Positions 45,499 through 56,551 of a stretch of DNA of 64,000 nt are shown piece by piece. The notes under the pieces are model-generated. The model was not told the origin of the DNA, searched no databases, and saw only the letters and a list, made by a program, of their open reading frames with translations. The translations under genes and the position numbers were made by a program. Where the stretch lies: assembly GCA_964059195.1 (NCBI GenBank), contig CAXKWD010000007.1:63116705-63180704 (forward strand). The letters run 5' to 3'. Every line of letters begins with the position of its first letter. Positions within the stretch are counted from its first letter, which is position 1. Origin of the DNA: Ectobius pallidus (lineage: Eukaryota; Arthropoda; Insecta; Blattodea; Ectobiidae).

Positions 45499-46775
45499 TA
45501 GAGGCAGGCAAAATATGAAATTTCATATTCTAAAATATGGCTGCTAGCGCTTTGAAAACTCGGATCTTTACGGATCACGAAATGCACGCAAGAAAAAAAG
45601 TTCATATTTCATAATATTTTGGTAAAATCTTCATATTTCGTGAAAATCTTCATAAAGCTTCATATTTTGTATGATTTGCAAATGTTTCCTTCGTTAATAC
45701 TTCTATGACAAATGAATCGAGTTTTCCACATTATTGAAATGTTTTGAAAAGTTTTCCGGGAATCACATATCAAATCCCTAAACTGAAAACTCCAGCAGCT
45801 AAGACATTTGGCAACACTTTCTAACTGTAAGAGATACCCTACACATTCTGCTCTAATAATAGCCTACTTCCATTATGAACGGGGATGGGATTTCTACGTA
45901 TTGTGTGAAAGTAGTAACATTTCTTGCATTCCAAAAGCAAACTTGACAGCAAGGGCGGGGGTAGGGAATGTTTACAGTTAGAGGAACCAGATCACTAGCA
46001 GGAAGGAGGGAATATTGCAGGTCATTGATGGTTTTGACTCTCAGTCAAGTAATTGTGTACTACTGGTACAGAAGGCATTTCACATTTAAAACATGAAAGG
46101 AGACCTGGCACATTTTGCCACCGTGCCTACTGTGCTGGAGAAGTTGGAAGTAAAGAAGTTGCCATTGATGACATCAGTCTGAAAGGTCTGAAAGAAGAAT
46201 TGGATCGAGTTCCAGGAGCACCTGGAAAAGCAGTTGCTACAAACTTTTCATTGCTGCTGGAAAAGAATCCATCTTACAGTACTCTCCTTCAAATTAGTAA
46301 GGTGCTTGAAGGTAAGAGCAGTGAAGTACCAGCAAACATCAAGCATCCAAATGTAGCTCGATACAAGTCTGCTCCCATTACATCATGTGATGTAGAGCGA
46401 TCTTTCTCATCGTACAAAACAATTCTTACCGACAGAAGAAGATGCAACCTTTTGCCAGTAAACATTGAAAAGTTGCTTATATCTTATTGTAATAATTGAT
46501 GTGATGGTGTGATGTGAAAGAATGTAGGTGAATAGAATATTGTGAATAATTAACGTATTAATTTCCAGTTAACTAGTGTTTTATTTTGTCCTCTCATTGT
46601 GAATAGAGTCGTATTCCTTTGTGTGTTGTCTTAAATCAAATAACAAATATTCAAATGATAAAATTGATGATTTATTGTATTTCATAATATTTTTACTTTT
46701 TTTTCATAATTTCATATTTAGCATAAATAAATGTCATATTTTGGCAAAAGTTTCTTCATACTGTGCCTGTCTCTA
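45499..46775 (+). mobile_element. hAT transposon (CGGBP1-like transposase), 8-bp TSD
   Basis: Perfect 8-bp target duplication GTTATTAA (45491-45498 and 46776-46783). Terminal inverted repeats TAGAGGCAGGCAAAATATGA and, complemented, TAGAGACAGGCACAGTATGA. Subterminal regions at both ends hold many CTTCATATTT/AAATATGAA words, probable transposase-binding repeats. The interior carries a transposase C-terminal frame (46053-46499). At 1277 bp with no N-terminal DNA-binding exon, it is internally deleted. Confidence 0.85.
46053..46499 (+). pseudogene. hAT transposase C-terminal half
   Basis: Frame with DISLKGLKEELDRVPGAPGK, then PNVARYKSAPITSCDVERSF and SSYKTILTDRRRCNLLPVNI. The A-P-x-T-S-C-DVERSFS-x-Y signature is that of the hAT dimerisation domain in the CGGBP1-like group. 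The BED-type zinc finger is absent from this copy but present in the relative at 56079-57642. The first in-frame start is not a convincing gene start. Confidence 0.65.
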
Positions 46776-46783
46776 GTTATTAA

Positions 46784-47729
46784 TGAATATTGAATTTAAG
46801 AAGTTGTAAGTAATTTTGAGCTCAAGTCCTGTTATATTGGTTATCCACACATTTTCTAGGTACTATATTTAAAATGTATTGATTGTAATAAGCTACATAT
46901 AGCATCAAATAGCAAGTGGTGTTTTACTGTATGACGTATTAAAATTTAGAAGTTGAGTGGTTGCTTTAGAAATTGTGCAATCTATAGAAAATCACACAAT
47001 GTTCATTCGAAACCCAAACCCATAGGCTGCAATAAATAATATTTCTCTTTCCATATACCCTAGTTCTAATTTATAACACATTGTGAACAGATCATTTTTG
47101 CACTTTAAAGATTTCCGCTACCCCCCAAAAATTATTTCTACTTGCTTTCAAGTTTCGGGCCTTCAACTAATTGGGTCATACATAATAATAACTTTTCTTC
47201 ATGCAAGAAACTATTTCTAGACCAAGCATTTTCCACGTTTAGTATCTTTTCCCATTCGATATGCAGCCTTAATATGAATCAGCAGCAAGAACTTAAACAC
47301 CGCCATCGTTATGTGTCAATAACAAAATTGTAGTTGTAAAAAATGGTTTTCAGTGGATGTCCTACCTGTCATCAACAAAATGTAGGCCTGTATAGCTGTA
47401 GCACAATCAGATACGCAAGTGTAAAGTAATAACTAGCAAATACCCGTCAAATAAGTTCCTGTTTTAATTAATCTACGGTTTAATTGTGTCTTATTGAATA
47501 ATTATGAAGAATACCGGGCATATAACCTGATTTTTTCAGACTTCACTTTATTTTGAAATTTTCTGCAAGGACAATGGAATGAGCTGAATACTGTAGCTAT
47601 GCTATATTTTGTTCAAGTAGACAGGAAAGATTTTATATGTGAGAGTAGGCTAAGAATATTAATGATAGGTGTAAAAAGGGATATCATCGTTAATGAAATA
47701 GGGTACTGAGCGTGTTAATAGGCGTTTTA
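46784..47729. other. Intergenic sequence, nothing recognised
   Basis: AT-rich; short plus-strand frame near 47142 without resemblance. Confidence 0.4.
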
Positions 47730-47760
47730 AGTTGCGGGGGTACTGTTTACCCCCGCAACT
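47730..47760. repeat. Perfect 13-bp inverted repeat with 5-base loop
   Basis: AGTTGCGGGGGTA (47730-47742), CTGTT, TACCCCCGCAACT (47748-47760). A G5/C5 stem in an AT-rich background, 15 bp left of a SINE target duplication. No flanking poly(T) or promoter suggests a terminator role. Confidence 0.8.
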
Positions 47761-47789
47761 AAGTTTAAAGTTTCAAATCCTCAGTCATA

Positions 47790-47998
47790 GGCCGCCCCAT
47801 GGCTGAGTGGTTAGACCGCTCGCCCTCCACCGCTGGGACCCGGGATCGGATCTCGATGGATTCGTGTGGAATTTGTGGTGGACAAAGTGGGGATGGGGCA
47901 GGCTTTCTCGGGGTGCTCCGGTTTCCCCTACCATATATCATTCCATCGTTGCTCCATTCATCATAGTATGAATTTATTTGTAATAATTTGTAATAATA
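47790..47998 (+). mobile_element. tRNA-derived SINE (family S2) with 15-bp TSD
   Basis: Flanked by AAATCCTCAGTCATA on both sides (47775-47789 and 47999-48013), a perfect 15-bp duplication. The head reads GGCCGCCCCATGGCTGAGTG and GTTAGACCGCTCG, as in a tRNA, with a weak B-box (GGGATCGGATCTCGATGG). The body is about 130 bp and ends in (AATAATTTGT)-type sequence. Complete copy. Confidence 0.85.
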
Positions 47999-48013
47999 AA
48001 TCCTCAGTCATAA

Positions 48014-48547
48014 CTTTCTTTTAACCCAATGAGAGGTTAGAGAAACTGTATGGCACAATTTATTTATATTGTACGCAAAATGAAATTTCATACATGGCTT
48101 AGGGCCTTTGTTACATCTGTTTGTCTTTCATACCATAATACTAGAGAACTATTGTAATTAAACATTTTAAGAATGAATATGGAGTGTTTATCGTGAATTT
48201 AACTCCCACCAATTGAAGGAACTAGCTGTATGGAATGCCATTAAGGGAAATCCGTCAGATTAATTGTAAGTTTTCATTGCAGTAATTTGTTTTAACGTAG
48301 TGGTGAGAGAGGTCGTATACGGATTTCACATGTATTATTTGAATGGTGCGCTCGTTTTTGGATACGGACAGCGTCACGCACCGGGTCTGCTCTCATTGGT
48401 TACCGCATGATGAGGCAACCTCTACATTATAGGTCTACGAGCATTGGGACTACCTCGGCTAGCGACTCTGCGGCGCCTTTGCGTAGCGGTCGCTGGCTCG
48501 CTGCCTCGCTGCCTACACAACGGGGCTTTATAAAACTTTTTCAAATA
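48014..48547. other. Intergenic; GC-rich patch at 48360-48530
   Basis: No gene. The GC-rich part (GCGACTCTGCGGCGCCTTTG) leads into the CAAGAC repeats and may be the body of the same element. Confidence 0.35.
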
Positions 48548-48655
48548 GCAAGACTGCAAGAGTCTTGCAGTTAGGTCTTGTTCTTGCCAGAGTCTTGCAT
48601 TTTCTGCAAGACCAAGACCAAGACTGCAAGACCAAGACTGGTCTCGCTCATCACT
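48548..48655. repeat. CAAGAC subterminal repeats, probable end of a hAT-like element
   Basis: Words CAAGACTGCAAGAGTCTTGC, CAAGACCAAGACCAAGACTG and GCAAGACCAAGACTGGTCTC occur in both orientations. The block ends GCTCATCACTAG, whose complement CTAGTGATGAGC resembles hAT termini. The left end was not found. Family R copy c starts immediately after. Confidence 0.4.
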
Positions 48656-48659
48656 AGTG

Positions 48660-49145
48660 TCGTATTCCGGGATAGACCAATCACAGTGTTTGAGTGCGTG
48701 ACGTCACGCGTTTCCACCTCTGGCTGTTCCAGGATTTTACTAAGTCTAGAAAATGCTCACACCTTATGATTAAACTCGCAACCTTTAATTAACTCTTGGT
48801 CGGATACCTGTGAAATTTGTGCAGATATAGTCTACACACAACAGCTGTGCTGATGGTTAAAACAGAGTCTTAAGAAAAGCGGACACAAATGTTTTAATTT
48901 CATTTTATAAATATCATCAAACCCAACATTCATGGATGGTGAAGCGAATGCAACAATTTTATTTTTTGTCCAGAAAATCTTCAAGCGAGAAAGTTTAGTG
49001 AAATATTTGAATTTTATTATGAATGAAGTACCACTTATCTTGAATGGTTTACGAGTAATAGAGTGGTAATTAATCCAGACGCTAAAGCTATCGGAACGGT
49101 ACTGAGTATTAGCAACCCTCTTTTCCATAAAATACTAGCAATAAC
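48660..49145 (+). repeat. Dispersed repeat family R, copy c
   Basis: Starts CGTATTCCGGGATAGACCAA. It follows copy a closely (TGCGTGACGTCACGCGTTTC, AAAATGCTCACACC, CTGTGAAATTTGTGCAGATA) and extends to CATAAAATACTAGCAATAAC. It is the longest uninterrupted copy and the best reference for the family. Confidence 0.8.
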
Positions 49146-49447
49146 GTAAAAATCCTTAAACATTTTATTCGTCGACCCAATAATATGACTATATTAACTG
49201 ACTACTTGTACCCATATTGAAAGATTGACCCGCTGGAAAAAGGAATAAATCAAACTTCGTAAATCTGCACTAGTTTTATTTGGCATTTGTTTATTTTATT
49301 TTCTGTTCATTTATGTTATTGATTGTTATGTTTAATTATCCTAGTAAATGCCTTATTAGTTTAATATCCTATTACGCCTTTTTCATACTTTAATATAATT
49401 TAACATAAATACGTACACCAGTTAAAGCGGGCAGCGAATTGCCGATA

Positions 49448-49872
49448 TAATACTCTTCTACCGCCAAAGACCTGAGCCTGGATGTCACTGTCGCTTTGAG
49501 GTTTTCACCGGTTGGGAACCCTTTTCCACCCAAAAAGTCCCTTAGTTTCGTAAACAAACGAATATCGCTGGGTGCCAGGTCAGAGCTGTAAGGAAGATGT
49601 CCAAAAATTTCCTACTTAAAAGAGTTCCCAACCGATGAAAATCTCAAAGCGGCCGTGACATCCTGACTCAGGTCTTTGGCGGAAGAAGAGTATTAGGTCT
49701 ACATGGGCATTGAAAATCTGGTACTATGTTACAATAAATGCCTTGACAGCAATGGCGATTACGTTTAGAAACAGAGTAAGGTACTGTATCTTTGGAAATA
49801 AAATTTTGTGTTGACATCTTTCGTTATTATTTAGTTATGCCAAATCGTTCTTTACTTTCTGGACGACCCTCG
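49448..49872. mobile_element. Fold-back mariner derivative, left arm truncated
   Basis: Inverted arms of about 79 bp (49448-49526 and 49617-49695) surround a 90-bp loop. The minus strand of the left arm and loop encodes PYSSDLAPSDIRLFTKLRDF and GGKRFPTGENLKATVTS, with the third catalytic Asp region of mariner. The plus strand of the right arm repeats FPTDENLKAAVTS and continues to GIENLVLCYNKCLDSNGDYV and a 3' end with CTGGACGACCCTCG followed by TA (49873-49874). The left half stops before any terminal repeat. Confidence 0.65.
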
Positions 49873-50304
49873 TACATTCTTTAACAAATTTTCTTCAAAT
49901 TATACTAGCATATCATCCAGAATGAGGAATATTTTCTGGGCAACAAAATATTAGATCAAGTCCCCCCTTAGCTTAGCTTATTTATATTTATATTGTATAA
50001 TCTCTATTCAAATCTATACATACTTTAATAGATTTTTACCAGATTTTACAGACAACTCCTGTAGAATAAGAACAACATTTTAGGCAACTTGAATAACAGA
50101 ACAATCCACACCTTACCTGTTTTTTTACCCATATGTTATGATCTCTGTACAATTCTACATTCTTCGAAAGATTTTACAAACCGATTATATAGAACAGATA
50201 TCTACAGTTATCCTATTACATTATCTATATAAAGTCTCCCTACTTTGACTATTAATAGAAGTTAATACTCTACCACAATCTATAATATAATATTAATACT
50301 GTAC

Positions 50305-51892
50305 ATGTGCGTACGGTAAGGGGGGGTTCAGGGGGTTGAAACCCCTCCCGAAATATCTGCAATATTTTGAAGATTATAAATCATGGAACGAATTTTTAAA
50401 AAAATTCTGATTAGGTTGTTACATATTTTACAATTTCCTACATATCAAAGCATTATTTAAGATTTATCGTAATTTATTTAAGATTCAAATTTCAAAACCT
50501 TGTGGTGTTGATAATTTTTCAGCTTAATAACAGTGATGTATTACTTGTAAACAAAAATCCCTTTGGAATCTGTCAAATGACAACTCGAATATTCTCGCCA
50601 AAATCCATCAACCTGTTTGTAAAGCCAACAGTAATCACAAGCTCATTTATTTATCTATTTATTTAATCAAGAATGAACATTACAGGTATACACCCCCATC
50701 ACAAAATTATCATGAAGTAATCTGCATTAATCGGGCTTTTTCACCGGTGGATTTACAGATGACTTTAAAAACGTGCCCTATGCACCATACAGTATTATGA
50801 TAGTTTTTCAAGAGAACATTTTTAGGTAGATTTTCGAAGAAAAATCTACCTATTGCAATGGATACCACTTTATGATTTTCGAAAAATTCTTTCATATCTT
50901 TACGTTTCATGCTCCCCTAAGTACGAAACCACCGCCCGTTCAAAAAAAAAAATTTGTGATATTTATATATATATATATATATATATATCTTTACACGATA
51001 GCGGCCGTAATTTTGAAGATATTTGAACCAAATTTTAATATGTCATTTCTAGGCCCAATAGTTCGGACAAGTTCGTTAATGAGCAAAATTGGCCCAAGGG
51101 GGTGGTCGGGGGAGGGGGTTGAAATTTTAAAACATTTTTATCTCGGCCCCTATGAAGTATAGAGGGAAACTTTGTTTGAATAAATTAGAGTACTCCCTAT
51201 GGAGTTCACAGTGACACCAACAATTCGGGGGTTTTGGGGGGTACGAGTGGGGGTGGGGGTGAGGGGATGGAAATTAGAAATTTTTGAAACTACGTCTTGT
51301 GGGGTATCGTTGAAAAGCTCTTGATGAGTACTCTACAAATCAATAACTAGTTTCTTGATAGCTCTCATATGACGCGAGATTTTAATGTTTGAAAATAATA
51401 ACACTTAAAAGAATTATTATAATATCATAATTTTGTCTTGTTTAGCGGCTTTGCTAATTTTATTCATTGCTGATCTTGCGCACGGCCTCCCAGAATATTA
51501 TATCCTATTCTTGTTGTCAAAACAAATGATTGTAGGCTCTTCCTCTTTACCGAATTCAGTTCTTATTACTGCAGGTTTACCATGCCAAGGCTAAAGAAGA
51601 AGAGTGCTATGCAGCGACAATAAATTAAACCAAAAGCACTTCGAAATCTACCTCCGCCTGTAGGCCTGCCTAAAGGGATTTTTTATTTATAGACTCTAGC
51701 TTAAACGAGAAATGGATAGAAATCTCAAGAAAAAAAGACTGAGCTGCATATTAATTTATTACAGTGTCTTAATTATCACAATACAACTGTTTAGTAATTT
51801 AAAAAGTAATAATTCACAATGTGCGCATGGACATGGAGTTGAGACGACTTTACATTGAAACCCTCCCGAACAAAATTTCACCTTACGCCCAT
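50305..51892. repeat. Family Y repeat, candidate full-length copy with terminal inverted repeats
   Basis: Left end ATGTGCGTACGGTAAGG. Right end, complemented, ATGGGCGTAAGGTGAAATTT. The right end of the second copy (54300, complemented) reads ATGGGCGTACGGTGAAG, supporting a real boundary. The body holds G-rich blocks and sequences shared with 2880-3775 (inverted). A minus-strand frame (50910-50710) starts MKRKDMKEFFENHKVV, and the same start is preserved in the 3730 region. No known family is recognised and no clear target duplication is visible. An (AT)n run lies at 50963-50988. Confidence 0.5.
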
Positions 51893-52155
51893 ATGCTCAA
51901 CATTGCCCGTGAGCAAGAAAATCTTGAGGCCGTCTGCAGTGTCGAAATGCATAGTGAACTGTTTTTACTTGTACATCTGTAGAATCATTACAGTAATCTG
52001 TATTTCCCTGAAGCAAGCTAGGTGAGCAATGTACGGTACCCCTAATGAGTTAGACCGGCCACTTCTCCTGCAGCGGTGTACTGCGTGTAGTCTACTCAAG
52101 GGATAAAGGCGCTACTTCCTACATGTTGCTGCCTTCGCGTTATTCTGTATTGATA

Positions 52156-52300
52156 TGAGGCGCGTCCATAAAGTAAGTTTCCCTGGGGCCGTTTACAGAA
52201 ACAAAACACAACTTCTTGGACGTATTATATATTCCAACAGATACGGCAATCATTAAGCTATTATTCAACATATTTGCCACTGGAATTGAAACATTTGAAT
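52156..52300. mobile_element. Solo end of the 23293-23958 mariner family
   Basis: GAGGCGCGTCCATAAAGTAA then GGGGCCGTTTACAGAAACAA and TTGCCACTGGAATTGAAACA match the outer arm of the fold-back at 23293-23958. The sequence departs near 52300, so only one end is present. Confidence 0.7.
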
Positions 52301-52379
52301 TTCTAATAATGTTTTTAATTAAGGAATATTCCACAATATAAAGGTTTTTCTTCATCCCACAACAATCTTCTGCCTCCAT

Positions 52380-52940
52380 AAGCCCCTGTCCATAGCATCT
52401 TCATCACTTAACCTTCTTCTCACCATACTCCTTTTCTCCCCATCTATCCAGCATCTTTGGGCTTCCCTCTTCTTCTTTTTCCTTCTACTTTTCAATACAA
52501 AATTTTCTTGGGTGTTCTATCCTCTGTCATTCTGAGTACATACCCATATCATCTGAAGCATCTTTCTTCTAAAATTTCCAAGATATTCTTTTCAACTTGC
52601 ATTATTTCCCTTATTCTATTATTCTATTATTCCGATTTTTTTCTTTCCTGGATCTTCGTGCTGAACGTCTCCAAAAATAAATTTTTAATGCCATTAATTT
52701 GTTTGCTTATTGTCTACTTATGGTCCAAGTTTCAGCGCCATATAATGTTGTACTTTGGAATAATGCCTGATGTATTAATTTTTTAGTTCTATGCAAAATA
52801 TTTTTACTCCATAAGATTGAATTTAGCATTCCTATAACTCTCTTCCAATCCGTTATTCTTCTTTGAATATCTAAATTTGTTGTTGCATCCTTTTGTATAA
52901 TAGGCCTTAGATATTTAAAATGTCTTTATTCATTCGTAAA
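52380..52940 (-). pseudogene. RTE/CR1-like LINE ORF2 C-terminal fragment
   Basis: On the minus strand KHFKYLRPIIQKDATTNLD, then RRITDWKRVIGMLNSILWSK, NILHRTKKLIHQALFQSTTL and YGAETWTISRQ form the thumb region common in insect RTE/CR1-like LINEs. Frameshifts follow; the catalytic part of the RT is absent. Confidence 0.65.
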
Positions 52941-53229
52941 TAAATTGAGTTTATTTTCGTGCAAAAACTATGAACTGCTTTTCATTAAAGTATGAGTCAT
53001 TTAAAAATGAAAGTGATGAATTTATTTCTTTTTCAAGACGTGAAAAGAAGGAAAAATATACTCTTTATAAAAATCTATTAATTAATGTCATTTTCCAAAT
53101 AACTCGAAACTACAGCACAGGTTACTTTAATATGTTGAAAACATGATTTATAAGAATGTCATCACTCAGTTATTAGTTCCTTGCCCATCATATATAATAA
53201 TTTTCACGTCTAGCAAATCCATGATACAA

Positions 53230-54300
53230 TAATTATTATACAACTGGAATACTCCCGCCGAAATCCATCAACCTGTTCGTAATCAGCAGCTCGTCACAAA
53301 ATCATCTTGACGTAATCGGAATTACTGGGAATTTTACACCGGTGAATTTTTATATGACTTTAAAAACGTTCCCTATATACTTAACAGTATTATGATAATT
53401 TTTCAAAAGAAAGTTTTTATTTATGGACTCTAGTTTAAACAGGAAATGGACAGAAACCTGAAGAAAATAGTTTCAAAGACGGTGTTGCAATATTAATGAT
53501 AGTGTATTATTGATCAATAGGGTTCGAATGTATATGACATATAAAAGTGGAAAATATGACTGAAAATATGCCCTTAAAAATGACTAAATATGACCCAAAA
53601 ATACTAAATATGACCCAATAAAAGTAACGTATTTAAAAAAAATAAATGTTCCAATTTAAAACGTTTAAAGATACTAAATTTTTACATCACATGAATTCAA
53701 TCAGACAATCACTTTTTAACATTTTTTGCTTACAGTTTTACTTGCAAAGAACTTTTAGAATTTGCTCTTGTTTGCTCGATTCATCAGCTCCAAATACTCT
53801 CAGTATTTTGTAGATTTTGCGTGTCGCTATAAAATATGAACAGTTGCAATAATTTTAAAATTTGTTTCTTTTAATTTGGTATTAACATTAAATTAATGAA
53901 ATAAATTTCAAATTTAACTCGACCTTGTAGTAGCCTACGTACACTATAACTCTGCTCTTTTACCTAATTTACAACTGAAATATGACGTTAAATTACTAAT
54001 ATGGTCAAAATATGACCAAGACCACAAAAATAACAAAATATGACTTTATAGGAAAAATAAAAACAGTCCGATTGGGATAACAAGCGTGCAATTCATGTTT
54101 AATTTGTGTTTGTGGCGAGAATGGAGGCCAGGATAAAACTATGACATGTCATAAACATCCGAACCCTATTGATCACAATACAACTATTTAGTTATTTTAA
54201 AAAAAGGATTTAAGTTACAATGTGCGCAAGGACATAGATGTGAGACGACTTTACGTTGAACCCCTCCCGAACAAAACTTCACCGTACGCCCATGATACTG
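53230..54300 (+). repeat. Family Y repeat, copy split by a hAT MITE
   Basis: 53240-53500 matches 50600-50820 and 51690-51740 (CGCCGAAATCCATCAACCTG; GACTCTAGTTTAAACAGG). After the insert, 54169-54300 matches 51770-51892 (CACAATACAACTATTTAG; GAGACGACTTTACGTTGAA) and ends at the family's right terminus. Confidence 0.65.
53518..54168. mobile_element. hAT MITE (651 bp)
   Basis: Flanked by TTGATCAA (53510-53517) and TTGATCAC (54169-54176), an 8-bp duplication with one mismatch. Ends TAGGGTTCGAATGTATATGA and, complemented, TAGGGTTCGGATGTTTATGA. Repeated AAATATGAC words lie near both ends. No coding capacity. Inserted into repeat Y. Confidence 0.8.
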
Positions 54301-54460
54301 TATACATTCATAATAATGCAAAATACATACATTAAATAATTGACCCTACTGTACTACTGAAATCAATTATTTATTTATTTTAATTTCTTTCTGTCACTAC
54401 AGATTGCAAAAAAACAAAGAATACCTTTTCAATTAAACAATCAGGGAAAAACAAACCACA

Positions 54461-54975
54461 TTAGAAAGATAAACAAAATAAAACAACGCCTTTTCCGTGA
54501 GTTCTTAATTGACACCATTTCTTAAATTCCTGATTTCGCAGATAGCCTCTTACGTCAAGTGTTTTAACTTCCACCATTTCCGTATCAATTTCTAGTGCCT
54601 CCAAACATCGCAACTTGTCAGCACACAGATCTCTGATGGCATCGACATACTCATTGTTGGCACTTTTCAGGATTCTACATGCGTTAAATTGCTGAAGTGG
54701 GGCCTCCCATTGAGCACGGAAGACGCCAAGTCCTTTTACCTTCCTAGATGAATAAACCATGGCATCTGGTGTGTCAGTTGGCAATTGTAGTATCTCCTTG
54801 ATCGTGCTCTTTATGATTTTATCTACTGTTATAAGAAATGTTTTAGACAGCTGCAATTCATGGAGATTCTGAAAACGATAGATCAGTGAAGGCAATATAA
54901 ATTGATTAACAACTGAAAACTTCTGCTCAGGTTTTAGGAGAGGACTACCAGCTAGTCGATTTAAATGTGTTTTGA
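54461..54975 (-). pseudogene. R2/R4-type LINE fragment, post-RT domain
   Basis: An open minus-strand frame: LPSLIYRFQNLHELQLSKTF, LPTDTPDAMVYSSRKVKGLG and EFKKWCQLRTHGKGVVLF. This is the thumb and linker region between RT and the zinc knuckle of RLE-bearing LINEs, of the same broad group as 18640-22050 but clearly a different subfamily. The RT palm and endonuclease are missing. Confidence 0.65.
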
Positions 54976-55079
54976 GTTAATTGATTGTCTTATACTAATT
55001 TCTTTCGTAAAAGAAGATGGACTGCGGCCCCATGCTCTCTAGTGTCAAGCCGTGCTCGAAGCACACAAATCATTCAGTC

Positions 55080-55560
55080 AACTGTAGCGCCCGGAATAAT
55101 TATCACTCAATTACTCGTACACCATTCAAGATATAAAGGTGGTACTTCATTTATAATGAAATTAAAATATTTCTAAAACTTTCTCGCTTGAAGATTTTTC
55201 CGGATCAAAAATAAAAAATAAAAAAAATTGTCGCATAGTCAAATTCTCTTCTGCCTCCATGAATTTTGTGTAATTGGTGATATTTATAAAATGAAATAAA
55301 AACATTTGTGTCCGCTTCTTTAAGGCTCTGGCTTAACCATCAGTAGGGCTGTTGTGTGTAGATTATTTCTGCACAAACTTCACAGGAATCCGACCAAGTG
55401 TCAATTAAAGGTTGCGAGTTTAATCATAAAGTGTAAGCATTTATAGACTGAGTAAACGCCTAGCCGGGAATAGCCAGAGTTGGAAACTTGTGACGTCACA
55501 CATTCCGTCTGCTCGCTGCAGTTCCCGTCCCATAAACTCCCCGGAATACGCAATCTCGAA
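55080..55560 (-). repeat. Dispersed repeat family R, copy d (inverted)
   Basis: On the minus strand it starts GCGTATTCCGGGGAGTTTAT, then has GTGTGACGTCACAAGTTTCC, AATGCTTACAC and GTGAAGTTTGTGCAGAAATA, ending near ACCATTCAAG. About 30 bp of extra sequence follows GTATTCCGG compared with the other copies. Confidence 0.75.
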
Positions 55561-55990
55561 ATTTCACAAGCCTTGGGAACAAGCGACAGCGGGAGCGGAG
55601 TTTGAGGTAGAGGAAGAAATACATCATCGTTAGTCGATGCTTGTGGATTCACTAGATCATTTTTAGATAATCACTAATCATTTATATCATTTACACATTT
55701 TGGAAATGTTTGATCTGTATAGACGTTGAGGGGTTATGATTGTTAATGTATATCGGAATTACAGAAGGGTGGCCACACAATATTTTTCGCCATGAATAAC
55801 GAATTAATATACAAATGCTTCAATCAATCTGTTGCCAATGTTGACATTTAGTACCCAAATAAAACTTTGAAATAAAACTTTTTAAGTGTTAAGAACTCGG
55901 ACTAAAATTATAGGTCAAAAGAAGAAAAAAATTGAACTAATTTAAACGGCATACAAGATTCACTTTGCTAATCCTAAACACTTAGAAACT

Positions 55991-56060
55991 ATTATTGTTA
56001 CATTACAATTCTATACTTATTCTGTTGTCAACGTATAGTTTTATTATCTACAAGTTGTAT
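55991..56060. repeat. Left arm of an inverted repeat flanking hAT copy 2
   Basis: ATTATTGTTACATTAC, TCTGTTGTCAACGTATA and ATCTACAAGTTG are matched in reverse complement at 57712-57786. The arms bracket the truncated hAT at 56079-57642. They may belong to a fold-back or MITE that received the hAT. Confidence 0.6.
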
Positions 56061-56551
56061 ATTGCCAAACTTTAAAATTCCTTCGTTAATACTTCTATGA
56101 CAAATTAATCGAGTTTTCCATATTATTGAAATGTTTTGAAAAGTTTTCCGGGAATCGCATCTCAAATCCTTATACGGCAAACTCCAGAAAGCTAAGAAAT
56201 TTGGCAACACTTTCTAACTGTAAAGAGGTACACAATTCCACTATAATAATAGCCTACTTCCATTATGAACGGGAATGGGATTTCTACGTATTGTGTGGAA
56301 GTAGTCACATTCCTTGCATTCCAAAAGATAACTCGACAGCAAGGGCGGAGGTAGGGAATGTTTACAGTTAGAGGAACCAGCTCACTAGCAGGGAGGAGGG
56401 AATATTCTCTCCTCCATGTTCACTAGACACTGAATCAGTTTTGGACTGGCATTTATGTGTTGTTTGCGATTCGTGGTGATTTAGATCGTGTGCCTAAATC
56501 TGGAATGCGCAATTGGTGACAGAGTTCAACTGTTTTAAAACAGATGGAACG

